Shown here one piece after another: positions 9,421 through 17,906 of a stretch of DNA of 64,000 bases. Source of the stretch: Halorubrum lacusprofundi ATCC 49239. Lineage in GTDB: Archaea; Halobacteriota; Halobacteria; Halobacteriales; Haloferacaceae. The notes under the pieces are model-generated. The model ran no database searches, had not been told where the DNA came from, and was given only the letters and a program-made list of their open reading frames with translations. The translations under genes and the position numbers were made by a program. The first letter of the stretch is position 1. Each line of letters begins with the position of its first letter. Location of the stretch: contig NC_012029.1 of assembly GCF_000022205.1 (NCBI RefSeq), positions 496,001 to 560,000 of the forward strand, in the 5' to 3' direction.

Positions 9421-9765
9421 ATGAGTCTCGCCCTCGCGGTCGCGGTCGGCGGGCTGTTCGCTGTCGGAACGTTCCTACTCCTACAGCGGGACCTCGTGCG
9501 GGTCGTGTTAGGGGTCGCCGTCGTCTCCCAGGCGACGTTCGTCTATCTGATCGCGATGGGGGGCATCGATGAGGGTGCCCAGAACCTCGTGCCCGTTCTC
9601 GAGGTCCACGGTGGGAAAGTTCCCGAGATCGCCGATCCGGTGGTACAGGCGCTCGTCCTGACGGCGATCGTCATCAGTCTCGGAACGACCGCGCTGGCAC
9701 TCGTGCTGTCGTATCGCGCCTACGAGGAGAACGAGACCATGGATGTCACGGAGTGGACGAAATGA
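9421..9765 (+). CDS. mrpC: Mrp antiporter subunit C
   Basis: A 114-residue NuoK/MnhC-type subunit with three membrane helices. Family features are the membrane-embedded Gly/Ser pattern in LVRVVLGVAVVSQATFVYLI and the helix around ADPVVQALVLTAIVIS. It begins 46 bp after mrpB and its stop overlaps the mrpD ATG (ATGA). NuoK-type subunits contribute to the ion path between the A and D channels. Confidence 0.92.
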   Translation: MSLALAVAVGGLFAVGTFLLLQRDLVRVVLGVAVVSQATFVYLIAMGGIDEGAQNLVPVLEVHGGKVPEIADPVVQALVLTAIVISLGTTALALVLSYRAYEENETMDVTEWTK

Positions 9766-11369
9766 GCTGGCTCGTGATCGCGCCGCTACTAGTCGTGGTA
9801 ACGACCGCCGTGTGTACGCTTGCGCTCGGCCGGCGACCACGGATCCAGCGCGCGGCGAGCGTGTCCGGCGCCATCGGCTATGTCGGAACCGTGTCCGTCG
9901 CCGTCTGGACGCTCGTTCTCGGACCAGCGGCCCCCGGCGCAGCGGCCTATCAGGTGGGTGATTGGCCCGCCCCCTTCGGGATTACGCTCGTTCTGGACGG
10001 GCTGTCAGCGTTCATGCTGACGATGGCCGCGGGCGTCGGTATCGCTTCGATACTGTTCTCGGTCCGGTACATAACTCCCGAGAACCAGCGCGTGTACTAT
10101 CACCCGCTGTTCCACCTGCTCCTCGCGGGCGTGACCGGGGCGTTCCTCACCGGCGATCTGTTCAACCTGTTCGTCTGGTTCGAAGTAATGTTGATCGTCA
10201 GTTACGTCTTCGTCGCCTTCTACGGCACCGATTACGCCACCGCAGCGTCGTTCCGGTATCTCGTGATGAACGTGTTCGGAAGCGCGCTCATGCTCGTCGC
10301 CATCGGCGGTTTGTACGCCACGACGGGGACACTCAACATGGCCGACATGGCCCGGCGGTTGGCAACCCCCGACGCGTACGGTATCGATCCCGCGCCCGTC
10401 GTCGGGCTGTCGGCGCTGCTGCTCGCGGTGTTCGCGCTGAAATCCGGGCTCGTCCCCTTCCAGTTCTGGGTGCCTGCTGCCTACACCGCCGCCCCGACGC
10501 CTGTCACCGCGATGTTCGCCGGCGTCACCAAGAAGGTCGGCATATACGCGATCATTCGCCTCTACTTCACGGTCTTCGCCACCGCGTCGGTCCCCGTCGA
10601 CTTGCTGGGCACGACCGCCGCGTCACCGCTGGCCTTTCTCGCCCCGGTGTTGGGAGCGATGGGAGTGGCGAGCATCGTCGTCGGCGGGTTCGGCGCCGTC
10701 GGTCAGGACCGACTCGAGAGCGTGTTCGCGTACTCGAGCATCGGGCAGGTCGGCTTCATCGCGGTTCCCGTCGCCATCGCCGCGGCGGCAGCCCCCACGG
10801 GGACGCTCCGCGGCGTGGCCATTGCGGCTGCGCTCGTGTTTGCACTCCACCACGCGCTCGCGAAGGGACTGCTCTTTCTCTCGGTGGCTGCCGTTGAGGA
10901 CGCGACTAAGACGGATCGTCTGCGGAATCTCGGCGGCGTCGCCGGCCACTCGCCGGTACTCTCGGGAACCGTCTTCGTCGGTCTCCTCTCGCTGATCGGC
11001 CTCCCACCGCTGACCGGGTTCTTCGGGAAGTTCCTCGCGTTCGACGCGGCGATTCGGGGAATTGCGTCCAATCCCGGCTTGCCGTCGGCGCTCGCACTGG
11101 TCGCGTTGCTCCTCGGTGCCATTCTCACGATCCTGTACGCGACGCGCGTGTGGGTCGGCGGCTTCTGGGGGCGCGAGACGACAGCGGTCGAGACCGCTTC
11201 CGTCGAGTCGGGTCAGGTCGCGGTTCTCGTCGCACTCGCGGCGGCCATCGTTCTCGTCGGCGTGGGGTTCGACCCGGTCTACCGGTTCGCCGGGACGGCC
11301 GCGACCGCCGCACTCGACGTCGAGGCCTACGTCGACGTCGTGGGTCTGAGCGGGGGTGACGGCGCGTGA
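9762..11369 (+). CDS. mrpD: Mrp antiporter subunit D
   Basis: A 535-residue NuoM/NuoN-like proton-channel subunit with about 14 membrane helices. The antiporter motif is present as KSGLVPFQFWVPAAY, with the conserved Glu in the early helix FNLFVWFEVMLIVSYV and a His-rich helix FALHHALAKGLLFL. I use the ATG at 9762, which overlaps the mrpC stop; an in-frame GTG at 9753 would add three residues. The stop in turn overlaps the GTG of mrpE. It pairs with MrpA to form the antiporter core. Confidence 0.93.
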   Translation: MSWLVIAPLLVVVTTAVCTLALGRRPRIQRAASVSGAIGYVGTVSVAVWTLVLGPAAPGAAAYQVGDWPAPFGITLVLDGLSAFMLTMAAGVGIASILFSVRYITPENQRVYYHPLFHLLLAGVTGAFLTGDLFNLFVWFEVMLIVSYVFVAFYGTDYATAASFRYLVMNVFGSALMLVAIGGLYATTGTLNMADMARRLATPDAYGIDPAPVVGLSALLLAVFALKSGLVPFQFWVPAAYTAAPTPVTAMFAGVTKKVGIYAIIRLYFTVFATASVPVDLLGTTAASPLAFLAPVLGAMGVASIVVGGFGAVGQDRLESVFAYSSIGQVGFIAVPVAIAAAAAPTGTLRGVAIAAALVFALHHALAKGLLFLSVAAVEDATKTDRLRNLGGVAGHSPVLSGTVFVGLLSLIGLPPLTGFFGKFLAFDAAIRGIASNPGLPSALALVALLLGAILTILYATRVWVGGFWGRETTAVETASVESGQVAVLVALAAAIVLVGVGFDPVYRFAGTAATAALDVEAYVDVVGLSGGDGA

Positions 11370-12025
11370 CCCGCACCTGGCCGGTCGCCGGAGTCCTGTT
11401 CGGTATCCTGTGGGTATTCGTTCAGGGACCGCCGCTCGCGCCCGAACCGCTCGTCGGGTCGCTGCTGATCGGTCTCGCGGTCGGCTTCCCAACGGCCTTC
11501 GTCTTCCGGCGTCTGTACGAGGACAACATGGAGCTCCGTCGATCGCTTCGCGGGGTCCCGTACGTGTTGTTGTACGTGCTGACGTTCATTCGGGAGGCGA
11601 TCGTCGCCAGTCTCGACGTCACGTATCGCGTGCTCGCGCTCTCTAGCCCGTCTGAACCCGAGGTGATCCTCATCCCGCTGCGCGTCCGGACCGATCTCGG
11701 CGTAACCACTATCGCCAACAGCATCACGATGACTCCCGGGTCGCTCACGCTCAACTACGACCCCGAGGAGAACGCGCTGTACATCCACGTCATCGACGGG
11801 AGCGATCCGAAGGACATCGTCGACCCGATCCGCAACTGGGAGAACTACGCGCTCATCATCTTCGACGAGGAACTATCGCCGAGCGATCCCGCGCCGGATT
11901 TTGCCGTCTACCCGCCCGACCGAACGCATCCTGCCCTCAAACAGGCCGCTCCGGAAACGGGGGAGGAGACAGAGACCGATCCGCCGACCGAGGAAGCCAC
12001 AGGAGGTGACAGGGATGACCGCTGA
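11366..12025 (+). CDS. mrpE: Mrp antiporter subunit E
   Basis: A 219-residue MnhE-family subunit. Two or three N-terminal helices (about 5-25, 30-48, 60-85) lead into a cytoplasmic domain with the typical pattern VRTDLGVTTIANSITMTPGS and YIHVIDGSDP. The C-terminal ~50 residues are an acidic, Pro/Glu/Thr-rich tail not needed for the family match. GTG start overlapping the mrpD stop; the end overlaps mrpF by 11 bp. Confidence 0.92.
   Translation: MTRTWPVAGVLFGILWVFVQGPPLAPEPLVGSLLIGLAVGFPTAFVFRRLYEDNMELRRSLRGVPYVLLYVLTFIREAIVASLDVTYRVLALSSPSEPEVILIPLRVRTDLGVTTIANSITMTPGSLTLNYDPEENALYIHVIDGSDPKDIVDPIRNWENYALIIFDEELSPSDPAPDFAVYPPDRTHPALKQAAPETGEETETDPPTEEATGGDRDDR
12001..12010 (+). promoter_or_regulatory. 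strong Shine-Dalgarno site for mrpF
   Basis: The bases AGGAGGTGAC lie four bases before the mrpF ATG at 12015 and inside the 3' end of mrpE. GGAGGTGA is fully complementary to the 3' end of haloarchaeal 16S rRNA. This decides the mrpF start: an upstream in-frame ATG at 11901 would overlap mrpE by 125 bp and has no such site. Confidence 0.8.
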
Positions 12026-12308
12026 AGGACCGCTGTTACTGGTCATCGACGCCGCGATCGTCCTCGTGGCGCTTCTGAACCTGCTGTGTGGCTACCGCGC
12101 AGTTCGAGGACCGACGGTTCCCGACCGCGTGGTCGCGCTGGACGCTATCGCGACGAACGTTGTCGCGATCGCCGTCCTGTTCGCAATCAAGACCGGCCGG
12201 GGGCTCTTCGTGATCGTTAGTCTCGTTCTCGCGATCATCGCGTTCCTCTCGACGGTCGCGGTTGCCAAGTTCATCACCGAAGGCGACATCATCGTTACAC
12301 AGGAGTGA
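12015..12308 (+). CDS. mrpF: Mrp antiporter subunit F
   Basis: A 97-residue MnhF-family membrane protein with three helices (about 7-25, 37-57, 62-84) and the family pattern RAVRGPTVPDRVVALDAI between helices 1 and 2. The start is fixed by a near-perfect Shine-Dalgarno sequence inside mrpE. MrpF is a small subunit linked to solute or Na+ handling in the complex. The next gene, mrpG, follows after a 75-bp gap. Confidence 0.92.
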   Translation: MTAEGPLLLVIDAAIVLVALLNLLCGYRAVRGPTVPDRVVALDAIATNVVAIAVLFAIKTGRGLFVIVSLVLAIIAFLSTVAVAKFITEGDIIVTQE

Positions 12309-12383
12309 CCACACTATGGATTCCCAACATCGAGTACGACGGGACGTTCTGACGGGTCATCACGTTGCTGGAGGGGGCCGTCA

Positions 12384-12725
12384 ATGATCGAATCGACGCC
12401 GACACGGACCTGGGTCGTCATCGGGTTCGTCGTCGTCGGGACGTTCTTCCTCACAGTTGGAACGATCGGTCTGTTGAGACTGCCGAACGTGTACAACCGG
12501 ATGCACGCCACGAGCAAGCCGGCGACTATCGGAACGGTCGCGATCTTTCTCGCCGGGTTCGTGTACTTCGGTCCGGGGGGTGCCGGCCTCTCGTCGCTCA
12601 TCGGTATCGTCTTCCTGTTCCTGACGGTGCCGACCGGCGCGCACATGATCTCGCGAGCGGCGGAACAGATCGGGGTCCCGTTCCTCGGGTCGGTGACGTG
12701 GCCGGGGAAGTCCGACGACGAGTAG
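12384..12725 (+). CDS. mrpG: Mrp antiporter subunit G
   Basis: A 113-residue MnhG-family subunit with three membrane segments and the hallmark GLLRLPNVYNRMHATSKPAT. A purine-rich site (GGAGGGGG) precedes the ATG. It is the last gene of the operon; after its stop about 125 bp of non-coding sequence separate it from the DHH phosphoesterase, so that gene may have its own promoter. Confidence 0.92.
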   Translation: MIESTPTRTWVVIGFVVVGTFFLTVGTIGLLRLPNVYNRMHATSKPATIGTVAIFLAGFVYFGPGGAGLSSLIGIVFLFLTVPTGAHMISRAAEQIGVPFLGSVTWPGKSDDE

Positions 12726-12851
12726 GGGAACTCCCGACGATCGTCGACTGAGTCAGAGCAGAGACGAAATACGGGCCCGGCTCCGGTCGGCGGCCGTTAC
12801 GGACTGATACGGTGCAGTAGACGCTTGTGGTCTCCGTCACAATAACGACGT

Positions 12852-13871
12852 ATGCATCCCGTCCATAGGCTCGAAGAGCTCCTCGCCGGCGCCGAGAATC
12901 TGATGATAGTCTGTCATAACAATCCGGATCCGGACTGTCTCGCAAGCGCGTTCGCGTTGGGCCGGATCGCGATCGCCGTCGGCATCGACGAACACCACAT
13001 CCTGTACAGCGGCGATATCTCTCACCAGCAGAATCGGGCGTTCGTCAATCTCATCGATATCGATCTGAAACCCTTCGATCCCGCGGCCGTCCAAGATCGT
13101 CCCGAGGAGTCACTGCTCGCGTTCGTCGATCACGCGGTTCCGGGGGAGAACAATCGGGTTCCGGAGGGGACCCCGGTCGATATCGTGATCGATCATCATC
13201 CGAACGAGGAGATCGAGGCACAATTTATCGATCACCGCGAGCAGATCGGCGCGACGGCGACGATTCTGACGGAGTACGTTCGGGAACTGGATATCGAGAT
13301 GGACGCCGCTCTCGGGACGGCCCTGCTGTTCGCGATCCGTCGCGAGACGCTCGGGTTTCTCCGTGGCGTGACCAGCGCCGAGTACGACGCTGCCGGCTGG
13401 CTCCACGAACACGCGGACGGTGCGCTACTTCGGACCCTCTCGACGCCGTCAGTTACCGGGGCGACCGTCGATACAATCGCGGAGGCGGTCAGGAACCGGA
13501 CCGTGCGTGGCTCGGTCCTCATCTCGGGGATCGGTCGGACGAGTGAGCGTGACGCGTTACCCCAGGCAGCCGACTACCTCACGACCCTGGAGGGCGTCGA
13601 GACTGCGATCGTGTTCGGGATCGTCAAAGACGGGATTCAGATCTCGGCGCGGTCGACCGATTCTCGAATCCACATCGGTAACGTGCTTGACGGGGCATTT
13701 TCCGATGTCGGCACCGCTGGCGGCCACCGAGAGATGGCTGGTGGTGAAGTGCCACTCGGTATTTTCGCGGAGTATGCGACTGACGACACCCAGTTGTTCG
13801 CGATCGTTGACCAAGTGATGAGCGCTCGTCTCATCGCCGAACTCCGTCTCACGGCAGAGACGGACACATAG
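12852..13871 (+). CDS. DHH/DHHA1 phosphoesterase (NrnA-like)
   Basis: A 339-residue member of the DHH phosphoesterase superfamily. The N-terminal domain has the metal-binding motifs HNNPDPDCLASA (about 22-33), FVDHA, and DIVIDHHPNEE (the DHH-type motif, about 111-121); the C-terminal DHHA1 domain ends with GTAGGHREMAGGEVP, the substrate-binding GGH signature. Relatives degrade very short RNAs (nanoRNase), pAp or cyclic dinucleotide products; the exact substrate is open. Its base composition looks somewhat less GC-rich than the genes after 14045. It lies downstream of the Mrp operon with no evident functional link. Confidence 0.85.
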   Translation: MHPVHRLEELLAGAENLMIVCHNNPDPDCLASAFALGRIAIAVGIDEHHILYSGDISHQQNRAFVNLIDIDLKPFDPAAVQDRPEESLLAFVDHAVPGENNRVPEGTPVDIVIDHHPNEEIEAQFIDHREQIGATATILTEYVRELDIEMDAALGTALLFAIRRETLGFLRGVTSAEYDAAGWLHEHADGALLRTLSTPSVTGATVDTIAEAVRNRTVRGSVLISGIGRTSERDALPQAADYLTTLEGVETAIVFGIVKDGIQISARSTDSRIHIGNVLDGAFSDVGTAGGHREMAGGEVPLGIFAEYATDDTQLFAIVDQVMSARLIAELRLTAETDT

Positions 13872-14044
13872 GCTGGTACGATCGGTGAAAGCGAGACGCG
13901 CGGCCGGCGTTGCTCGCCACCCGATATCCCGCTCTACGGCTACGCTTGTCGTGGTATGGCTATCGATCCCCCCAGGGCAAGTCAGCCGACTCCCCCGTTT
14001 CCGCCATGTATGTCATTTTTTACCATGCAGTTCGTGGAATCGCT

Positions 14045-14515
14045 ATGGATCCGACGCAATACCGCGACGCGGTCGTCGCGAACCGGCGGGAGCAGGGCTT
14101 CGAGACCGTCGACGAGTACACGAACGGGTTCGATCCGGTATGGGCGGCCCGCGACGACGACCCCTCGGTGGGCGAGTGTGTCGCGCTCGCGACGCTCGTC
14201 GACGAGTCGGACCCCGATCCCGACGATATCACCGCGATCGCCGACGAGTTCCGGGACGTGCTCGTCGAGCGCGTCGACGACCGGCGGGGGTCGACGACGC
14301 CGCTCGGGTACGTCGCCTTCGCCGTGCGGGACCCCGATCAGTCGGTCGTCGACGCGGCGCGGTCGTACACGGTCGCCCGCCGCCGGACCAACGTCTTTCC
14401 CATCGTGTACGACTGCGAAGCGGAGACGCTGCACCGACACGAGATCCCGCGGCTGAAAGGCAGGGGGATCTACCGCAGACAGGCAAAAGACGCCGAGCGG
14501 CTGTTCGATATTTAA
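14045..14515 (+). CDS. conserved-looking hypothetical protein
   Basis: A 156-residue acidic protein I do not recognise. It starts MDPTQYRDAVVANRREQGF, has no membrane segments or Cys-rich motif, and ends KGRGIYRRQAKDAERLFDI. The middle (about 88-125) resembles a compact beta-alpha unit. The codon pattern is clearly haloarchaeal (GC at third positions), so it is likely a real gene. The frame is open upstream to 13910, but that stretch is less GC-biased and I prefer the ATG at 14045. It is convergent with the actin-homologue gene. Confidence 0.6.
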   Translation: MDPTQYRDAVVANRREQGFETVDEYTNGFDPVWAARDDDPSVGECVALATLVDESDPDPDDITAIADEFRDVLVERVDDRRGSTTPLGYVAFAVRDPDQSVVDAARSYTVARRRTNVFPIVYDCEAETLHRHEIPRLKGRGIYRRQAKDAERLFDI

Positions 14516-14542
14516 AAGGTCGTCAGGCGAGGGATCGCCCGC

Positions 14543-15595
14543 TCAGATCAGGCGCCCGGCGATCCGACCGGCGCCCTCGGCCGCGGCGGTCGCGGGGTCG
14601 TCGGGGGAGACGACCTCGACGTCGCGGTCGAGTTCGGCCGAGAGCCGCTTCTCGAACTCCTCGGTGAGTCCGGGAATGCAGGCCATCCCGCCGGTCGCCG
14701 CGATGGGGCGGCCCAGTGCGAGCTGGTAGGGTTTCATGTGGTCGTTCGCGAGCTCCGGAAGGAACTCGTTGGCGACGACGTCGACCGCCTCGTCGATGTA
14801 GCGGTCGACCGGCTCCCGCACCCCGCGGTCGACGGTGAACTCGTGGCTCCCGCCGCCGGGCTGCTGGATCACGTCGGTGAACGGCTCGAAGTCGTACACG
14901 TCGGCGTGCTCCTCCTTGTACTCCCGGGCGGTCGTCCGGTCGATGTGGACGCGGCCTTGGCTCTCCTCTTCGACGGCGGCGACGATCCGGCGGTCGACCT
15001 CGTTGCCCGTCACCGAGCCGGTCGAGAACGGCGAGAGTTGCTCGCCGCGTCGGTAGGCGCACGCCTCCAGCGTCGTCGAGCCCATGTTGATCGAGACGAA
15101 CACCTCGTCGATGGCGTCGAGGTCGTCGCCGTAGGCTGGGATCGCTCCGCACAGCGACTCGGGATAGCTCCGCGTCTCGACCTGCCCGATGGAGGAGCCC
15201 TCGATCACCGATTTGAGGTTGTTCACGCCCGCCTCGTTGTCGATGGTTGGGACCGCGTAGACGACCGCGCTGTCCTCGGGCACGTCGTGGGCGTCCACGA
15301 CCGCCTCGAAGAAGCGCTCGGCGTCGGCGACGCTCTCGTCGTCCTCCGGGAGCCCCGAGCGAAGCATAAACCGCACCGTGTCGGGGTATTCGATCGCGGC
15401 CTCGTGGCCGAACAGCACCTTCTCGTCGCCCGTGATGGCGTCCTCGTAGGTCGCCAGACACGTCAGCGTCGAGTGGCGCTCGCGGCCGCCCCGTCCGTCG
15501 GGGATGTCGAGCACCGTTCGGGTGCTACCGAGTTTCACGCCGACCGCTTCGGGGCCGTCTGTACCGTTGATGTCCGTGGATTCCTCGTCGCTCAT
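14543..15595 (-). CDS. actin-superfamily protein, salactin-like
   Basis: A 350-residue ATPase of the actin/MreB/Hsp70 fold. Visible motifs are phosphate-1 (VGVKLGSTRTVLDI, about 18-31), phosphate-2 (VSINMGSTTLEACAY, about 168-182) and the adenosine motif (ATGGMACIPGL, about 303-313). Phosphate-1 lacks the usual leading Asp. Size and style fit salactin, the haloarchaeal actin homologue that forms dynamically unstable filaments from the cell poles in Halobacterium; I infer rather than prove orthology. The ATG is part of a 4-bp ATGA overlap with the ArlD/E-domain gene upstream, so both are translated from one message. A role in cell-pole or plasmid/chromosome positioning is plausible. Confidence 0.7.
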   Translation of the reverse strand: MSDEESTDINGTDGPEAVGVKLGSTRTVLDIPDGRGGRERHSTLTCLATYEDAITGDEKVLFGHEAAIEYPDTVRFMLRSGLPEDDESVADAERFFEAVVDAHDVPEDSAVVYAVPTIDNEAGVNNLKSVIEGSSIGQVETRSYPESLCGAIPAYGDDLDAIDEVFVSINMGSTTLEACAYRRGEQLSPFSTGSVTGNEVDRRIVAAVEEESQGRVHIDRTTAREYKEEHADVYDFEPFTDVIQQPGGGSHEFTVDRGVREPVDRYIDEAVDVVANEFLPELANDHMKPYQLALGRPIAATGGMACIPGLTEEFEKRLSAELDRDVEVVSPDDPATAAAEGAGRIAGRLI

Positions 15596-16089
15596 GATTG
15601 ACTCGCACACGAAGCGATCCGGACGATGGAGACGAGGCTGATCCGATGGTCCGCGGGGGTAAAGGGCCGGTCGTACCGCGGGGCGTCGAACCCCTCCAGC
15701 CGACGCCGGAGGGCCTCGACTGCGTCGTCGTCGACCCAGCCGAGCTCGGCGTAGTACGACAGCGCGTCCCGGCTCCGCACGTGGCCGCCGACGTCGACGA
15801 GGTAGCCGAGCCACTCGCCGATCTCGTGTTCCGCTTCCGGCGAGGCCGGGATCGCCGTCAGGTATGGTCGATCGCCGGCGTCGGATTGGCTCTCGTCGCC
15901 GGACAGCCGCAGCCCTCGCTGACGCTGGAGAAGCTCGGTGAACGCGGCCGACCGGGCGGCTTGCTCCGCCCGGCTCCGGTTCGGCTGACGAAGCGACCGC
16001 TCCCGAGGCGCTTCGTCGGCGCCGTCCCGCGGTGCGTCCGCGATCTGGCGCAGCTCTCGTACGTCGTATTGCCGTGGATTCAGACTCAT
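15592..16089 (-). CDS. ArlD/E (FlaD/E) domain protein
   Basis: A 165-residue protein. The N-terminal ~70 residues are charged and Arg/Gln-rich, probably helical. The region of about 75-140 matches the archaellum accessory FlaD/E domain: PYLTAIPASPEAEHEIGEWL, then YLVDVGGH, ALSYYAELGW and a final LRRRLEGF. In archaella, ArlD/E (FlaD/E) form part of the cytoplasmic ring that connects the motor to chemotaxis. Here the domain is in a stand-alone protein encoded directly upstream of, and overlapping by 4 bp, the actin homologue. No other archaellum or che genes are in the window. ATG at 16089 chosen because upstream codons are unlike the family. Confidence 0.7.
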   Translation of the reverse strand: MSLNPRQYDVRELRQIADAPRDGADEAPRERSLRQPNRSRAEQAARSAAFTELLQRQRGLRLSGDESQSDAGDRPYLTAIPASPEAEHEIGEWLGYLVDVGGHVRSRDALSYYAELGWVDDDAVEALRRRLEGFDAPRYDRPFTPADHRISLVSIVRIASCASQS

Positions 16090-16241
16090 GTTCCGTCCGT
16101 CGTTCGCGTCCGTATCGAGAGCCTCACGACCGGGATATATGATAGTTACCACGCAATTATCAGGTGTGAGAAACTACCCTAACCGAAGTTGAGGACGAGT
16201 CGTGGATGGATCGTGGGCGACGACATCGCATCCGACCGGGT

Positions 16242-16781
16242 TCACTCCGCGTCGGCCCACGGGAGCGGCTCGGTACACCAGTGACAGAAGTCGAGGTCGG
16301 CGTCGGTCTCTTTACCGCAGTGGGGGCACTCGACTTCCGCCGGCCGATCGGCGTTCCCGGGGACGCTTCCGGTAGCGGCCACCGTCGGGTATGGCGAATT
16401 CGCGCCAGCGGGATCGTCGATCTCGTCGCCGTCGTCGCTCGCGGCCCGGCGGCGGATCGCCTCGGCGGCCGCATTGGCGCGTCGCCGCTCGGTGACATCT
16501 GCCCGCCCGACGAGGTACGCGTCGACCGCGGAGAGGGCGTACAGGATGGCGATCGGGAGTGTCACGTCCGTCGGGAGTGTGGCGGCCGTCTCGGCGGCCT
16601 CTACCGGCGAAATCGTTGATCCGACGGGCACGTCGTAGAGGGCGAACAGCGCCACGCCGCCGCCGACGATCGTCAGGTGCCACAGCAGCGCCCGCCCCCA
16701 TCGGCGCAGGACGACGTGGCCCAGGCCCGGCAGCGCCATCGCCAGCAGCGCGGCGAGCAGCGGGCGGAACTGGTCTCGCAT
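16242..16781 (-). CDS. membrane protein with C-terminal zinc ribbon
   Basis: A 179-residue protein with N-terminal hydrophobic segments (about 7-25, 33-52, 72-95; the first contains ALLAMALPGLGHVVL), a polar acidic linker and a C-terminal zinc ribbon with two CxxC pairs (CPHCGKETDADLDFCHWC). The architecture recurs in haloarchaea as an uncharacterised family. The ribbon faces the cytoplasm if the N-terminal helices are membrane-embedded. ATG at 16781 starts the first helix directly; the frame upstream is Arg/Pro-rich and not conserved-looking. It is divergent from pantoate kinase. Confidence 0.7.
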   Translation of the reverse strand: MRDQFRPLLAALLAMALPGLGHVVLRRWGRALLWHLTIVGGGVALFALYDVPVGSTISPVEAAETAATLPTDVTLPIAILYALSAVDAYLVGRADVTERRRANAAAEAIRRRAASDDGDEIDDPAGANSPYPTVAATGSVPGNADRPAEVECPHCGKETDADLDFCHWCTEPLPWADAE

Positions 16782-16927
16782 ACCTCGCGAATTTGGTCGG
16801 CCGGTATTTAGGCCTGCGGTGTCGGCATCGCCGGCCGGCGGCGGGGTCCGTCGGTTCTCTCGACGTGGACGCCGCCCCGTCGTCTCGGATAACAACCGTT
16901 AATCGACGGCCACTCCTCCGACGCGTC

Positions 16928-17866
16928 ATGAGTAGGCAGCGGGCAACCGCGTTCGTTCCCGGTCACGTCACCGCCTTCTTCAGCGCGCACTCGGCCGAGC
17001 GCCCTGTGGCCGCCGGCTCGCGCGGCGCCGGAGTGACGCTCACCGACGGAGTGACGGTCCGGGTGTCGGCGGCGGACGAAGCGGGTGCAAGCGGTGAGTC
17101 CGGCGAGTCCGATGAGTCCGTCGCCCCCGGCCAACCCGCCGGCTCTCGCACCATCGACGGCGAGCCGGGGACGATCGGCGCGGTCGAGGACGTGCTTGCG
17201 GCGCTCGGGCTGGCCGAGGACGACGGCACCCCTCGGGTCGTCGACGTCGCGGTCGAGACGGACCTCCCGATCGGTGCCGGCTTCGGCGTCTCGGGGGCGG
17301 CCGCGCTCGGCGCCGCGCTCAGCGCGAACGACGCCTTCGACCGCGGGCACTCCGAGAACGAGCTGATCCGGATCGCCCACGAGGCGGAGGTAGGCCGCGG
17401 AACCGGCCTCGGCGACGTGGTCGCGCAGGCCCGCGGCGGGGTCCCGATCCGGCTGGAACCCGGCGCGCCGGGAGTCGGCGAACTCGACGGGATTCCCGCC
17501 GACGCCCGCGTGGAGTACGTCACGTTCGGCGAGCTGTCGACCGAGGACGTGTTGGGCGGCGACACCGCCGCCCTCTCCGCGGCCGGCGAGGACGCGCTCG
17601 ACCGACTCCGCGCCGACCCGCGGCTCCCGACGATGATGGACGCGGCCCGCGCGTTCGCGAGCGAGGCGGACCTCCTCGTTCCCGAGGTGGCTGAGGCGAT
17701 CGCGGCGGTTGGTGATTCACCCGAAAAATACGACGATCACGGGGCCGCCATGGCGATGCTCGGCCGCACCGTCTTCGGGCTCGGTACCGGACTCTCCGAC
17801 GCGGGTTACGACCCCGAGGTCTGTCGGATCGACGCCGCGGGTGCGCGGCTTGTTACTGAACAGTAA
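16928..17866 (+). CDS. pantoate kinase
   Basis: A 312-residue GHMP-fold kinase that phosphorylates pantoate, the first of the two archaeal steps (pantoate kinase then phosphopantothenate synthetase) that replace the bacterial order in coenzyme A synthesis. It begins ATAFVPGHVTAFF as in archaeal PoK, and the glycine-rich GHMP ATP loop is LPIGAGFGVSGAAALGAAL (about 114-132). An Ala/Gly/Ser/Asp-rich insertion (about 55-75) is a haloarchaeal embellishment. The last codons and the stop form the first copy of an exact 25-bp tandem duplication, so the 3' end has been altered recently. The partner synthetase is not in the window. Confidence 0.87.
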   Translation: MSRQRATAFVPGHVTAFFSAHSAERPVAAGSRGAGVTLTDGVTVRVSAADEAGASGESGESDESVAPGQPAGSRTIDGEPGTIGAVEDVLAALGLAEDDGTPRVVDVAVETDLPIGAGFGVSGAAALGAALSANDAFDRGHSENELIRIAHEAEVGRGTGLGDVVAQARGGVPIRLEPGAPGVGELDGIPADARVEYVTFGELSTEDVLGGDTAALSAAGEDALDRLRADPRLPTMMDAARAFASEADLLVPEVAEAIAAVGDSPEKYDDHGAAMAMLGRTVFGLGTGLSDAGYDPEVCRIDAAGARLVTEQ

Positions 17867-17906
17867 GTTCTCGTACGGTGGTGAACAGTAAGTTCTCGTA
17901 CGGTGG
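17857..17906 (+). repeat. 25-bp tandem duplication over the pantoate kinase stop
   Basis: Two perfect, adjacent copies of a 25-bp unit (17857-17881 and 17882-17906) that begins TGAACAGTAAG and ends GTACGGTGG. The TAA in the first copy is the stop codon of pantoate kinase. The second copy runs into the left hairpin element, whose conserved start is at 17901. Absence of any mismatch suggests a recent slippage or insertion-linked event. Confidence 0.95.

Noticed and set aside
13910-14044. N-terminal extension of the hypothetical gene at 14045
   Set aside because: Codons upstream of 14045 lack the GC bias at third positions, and the downstream ATG has a more typical context.
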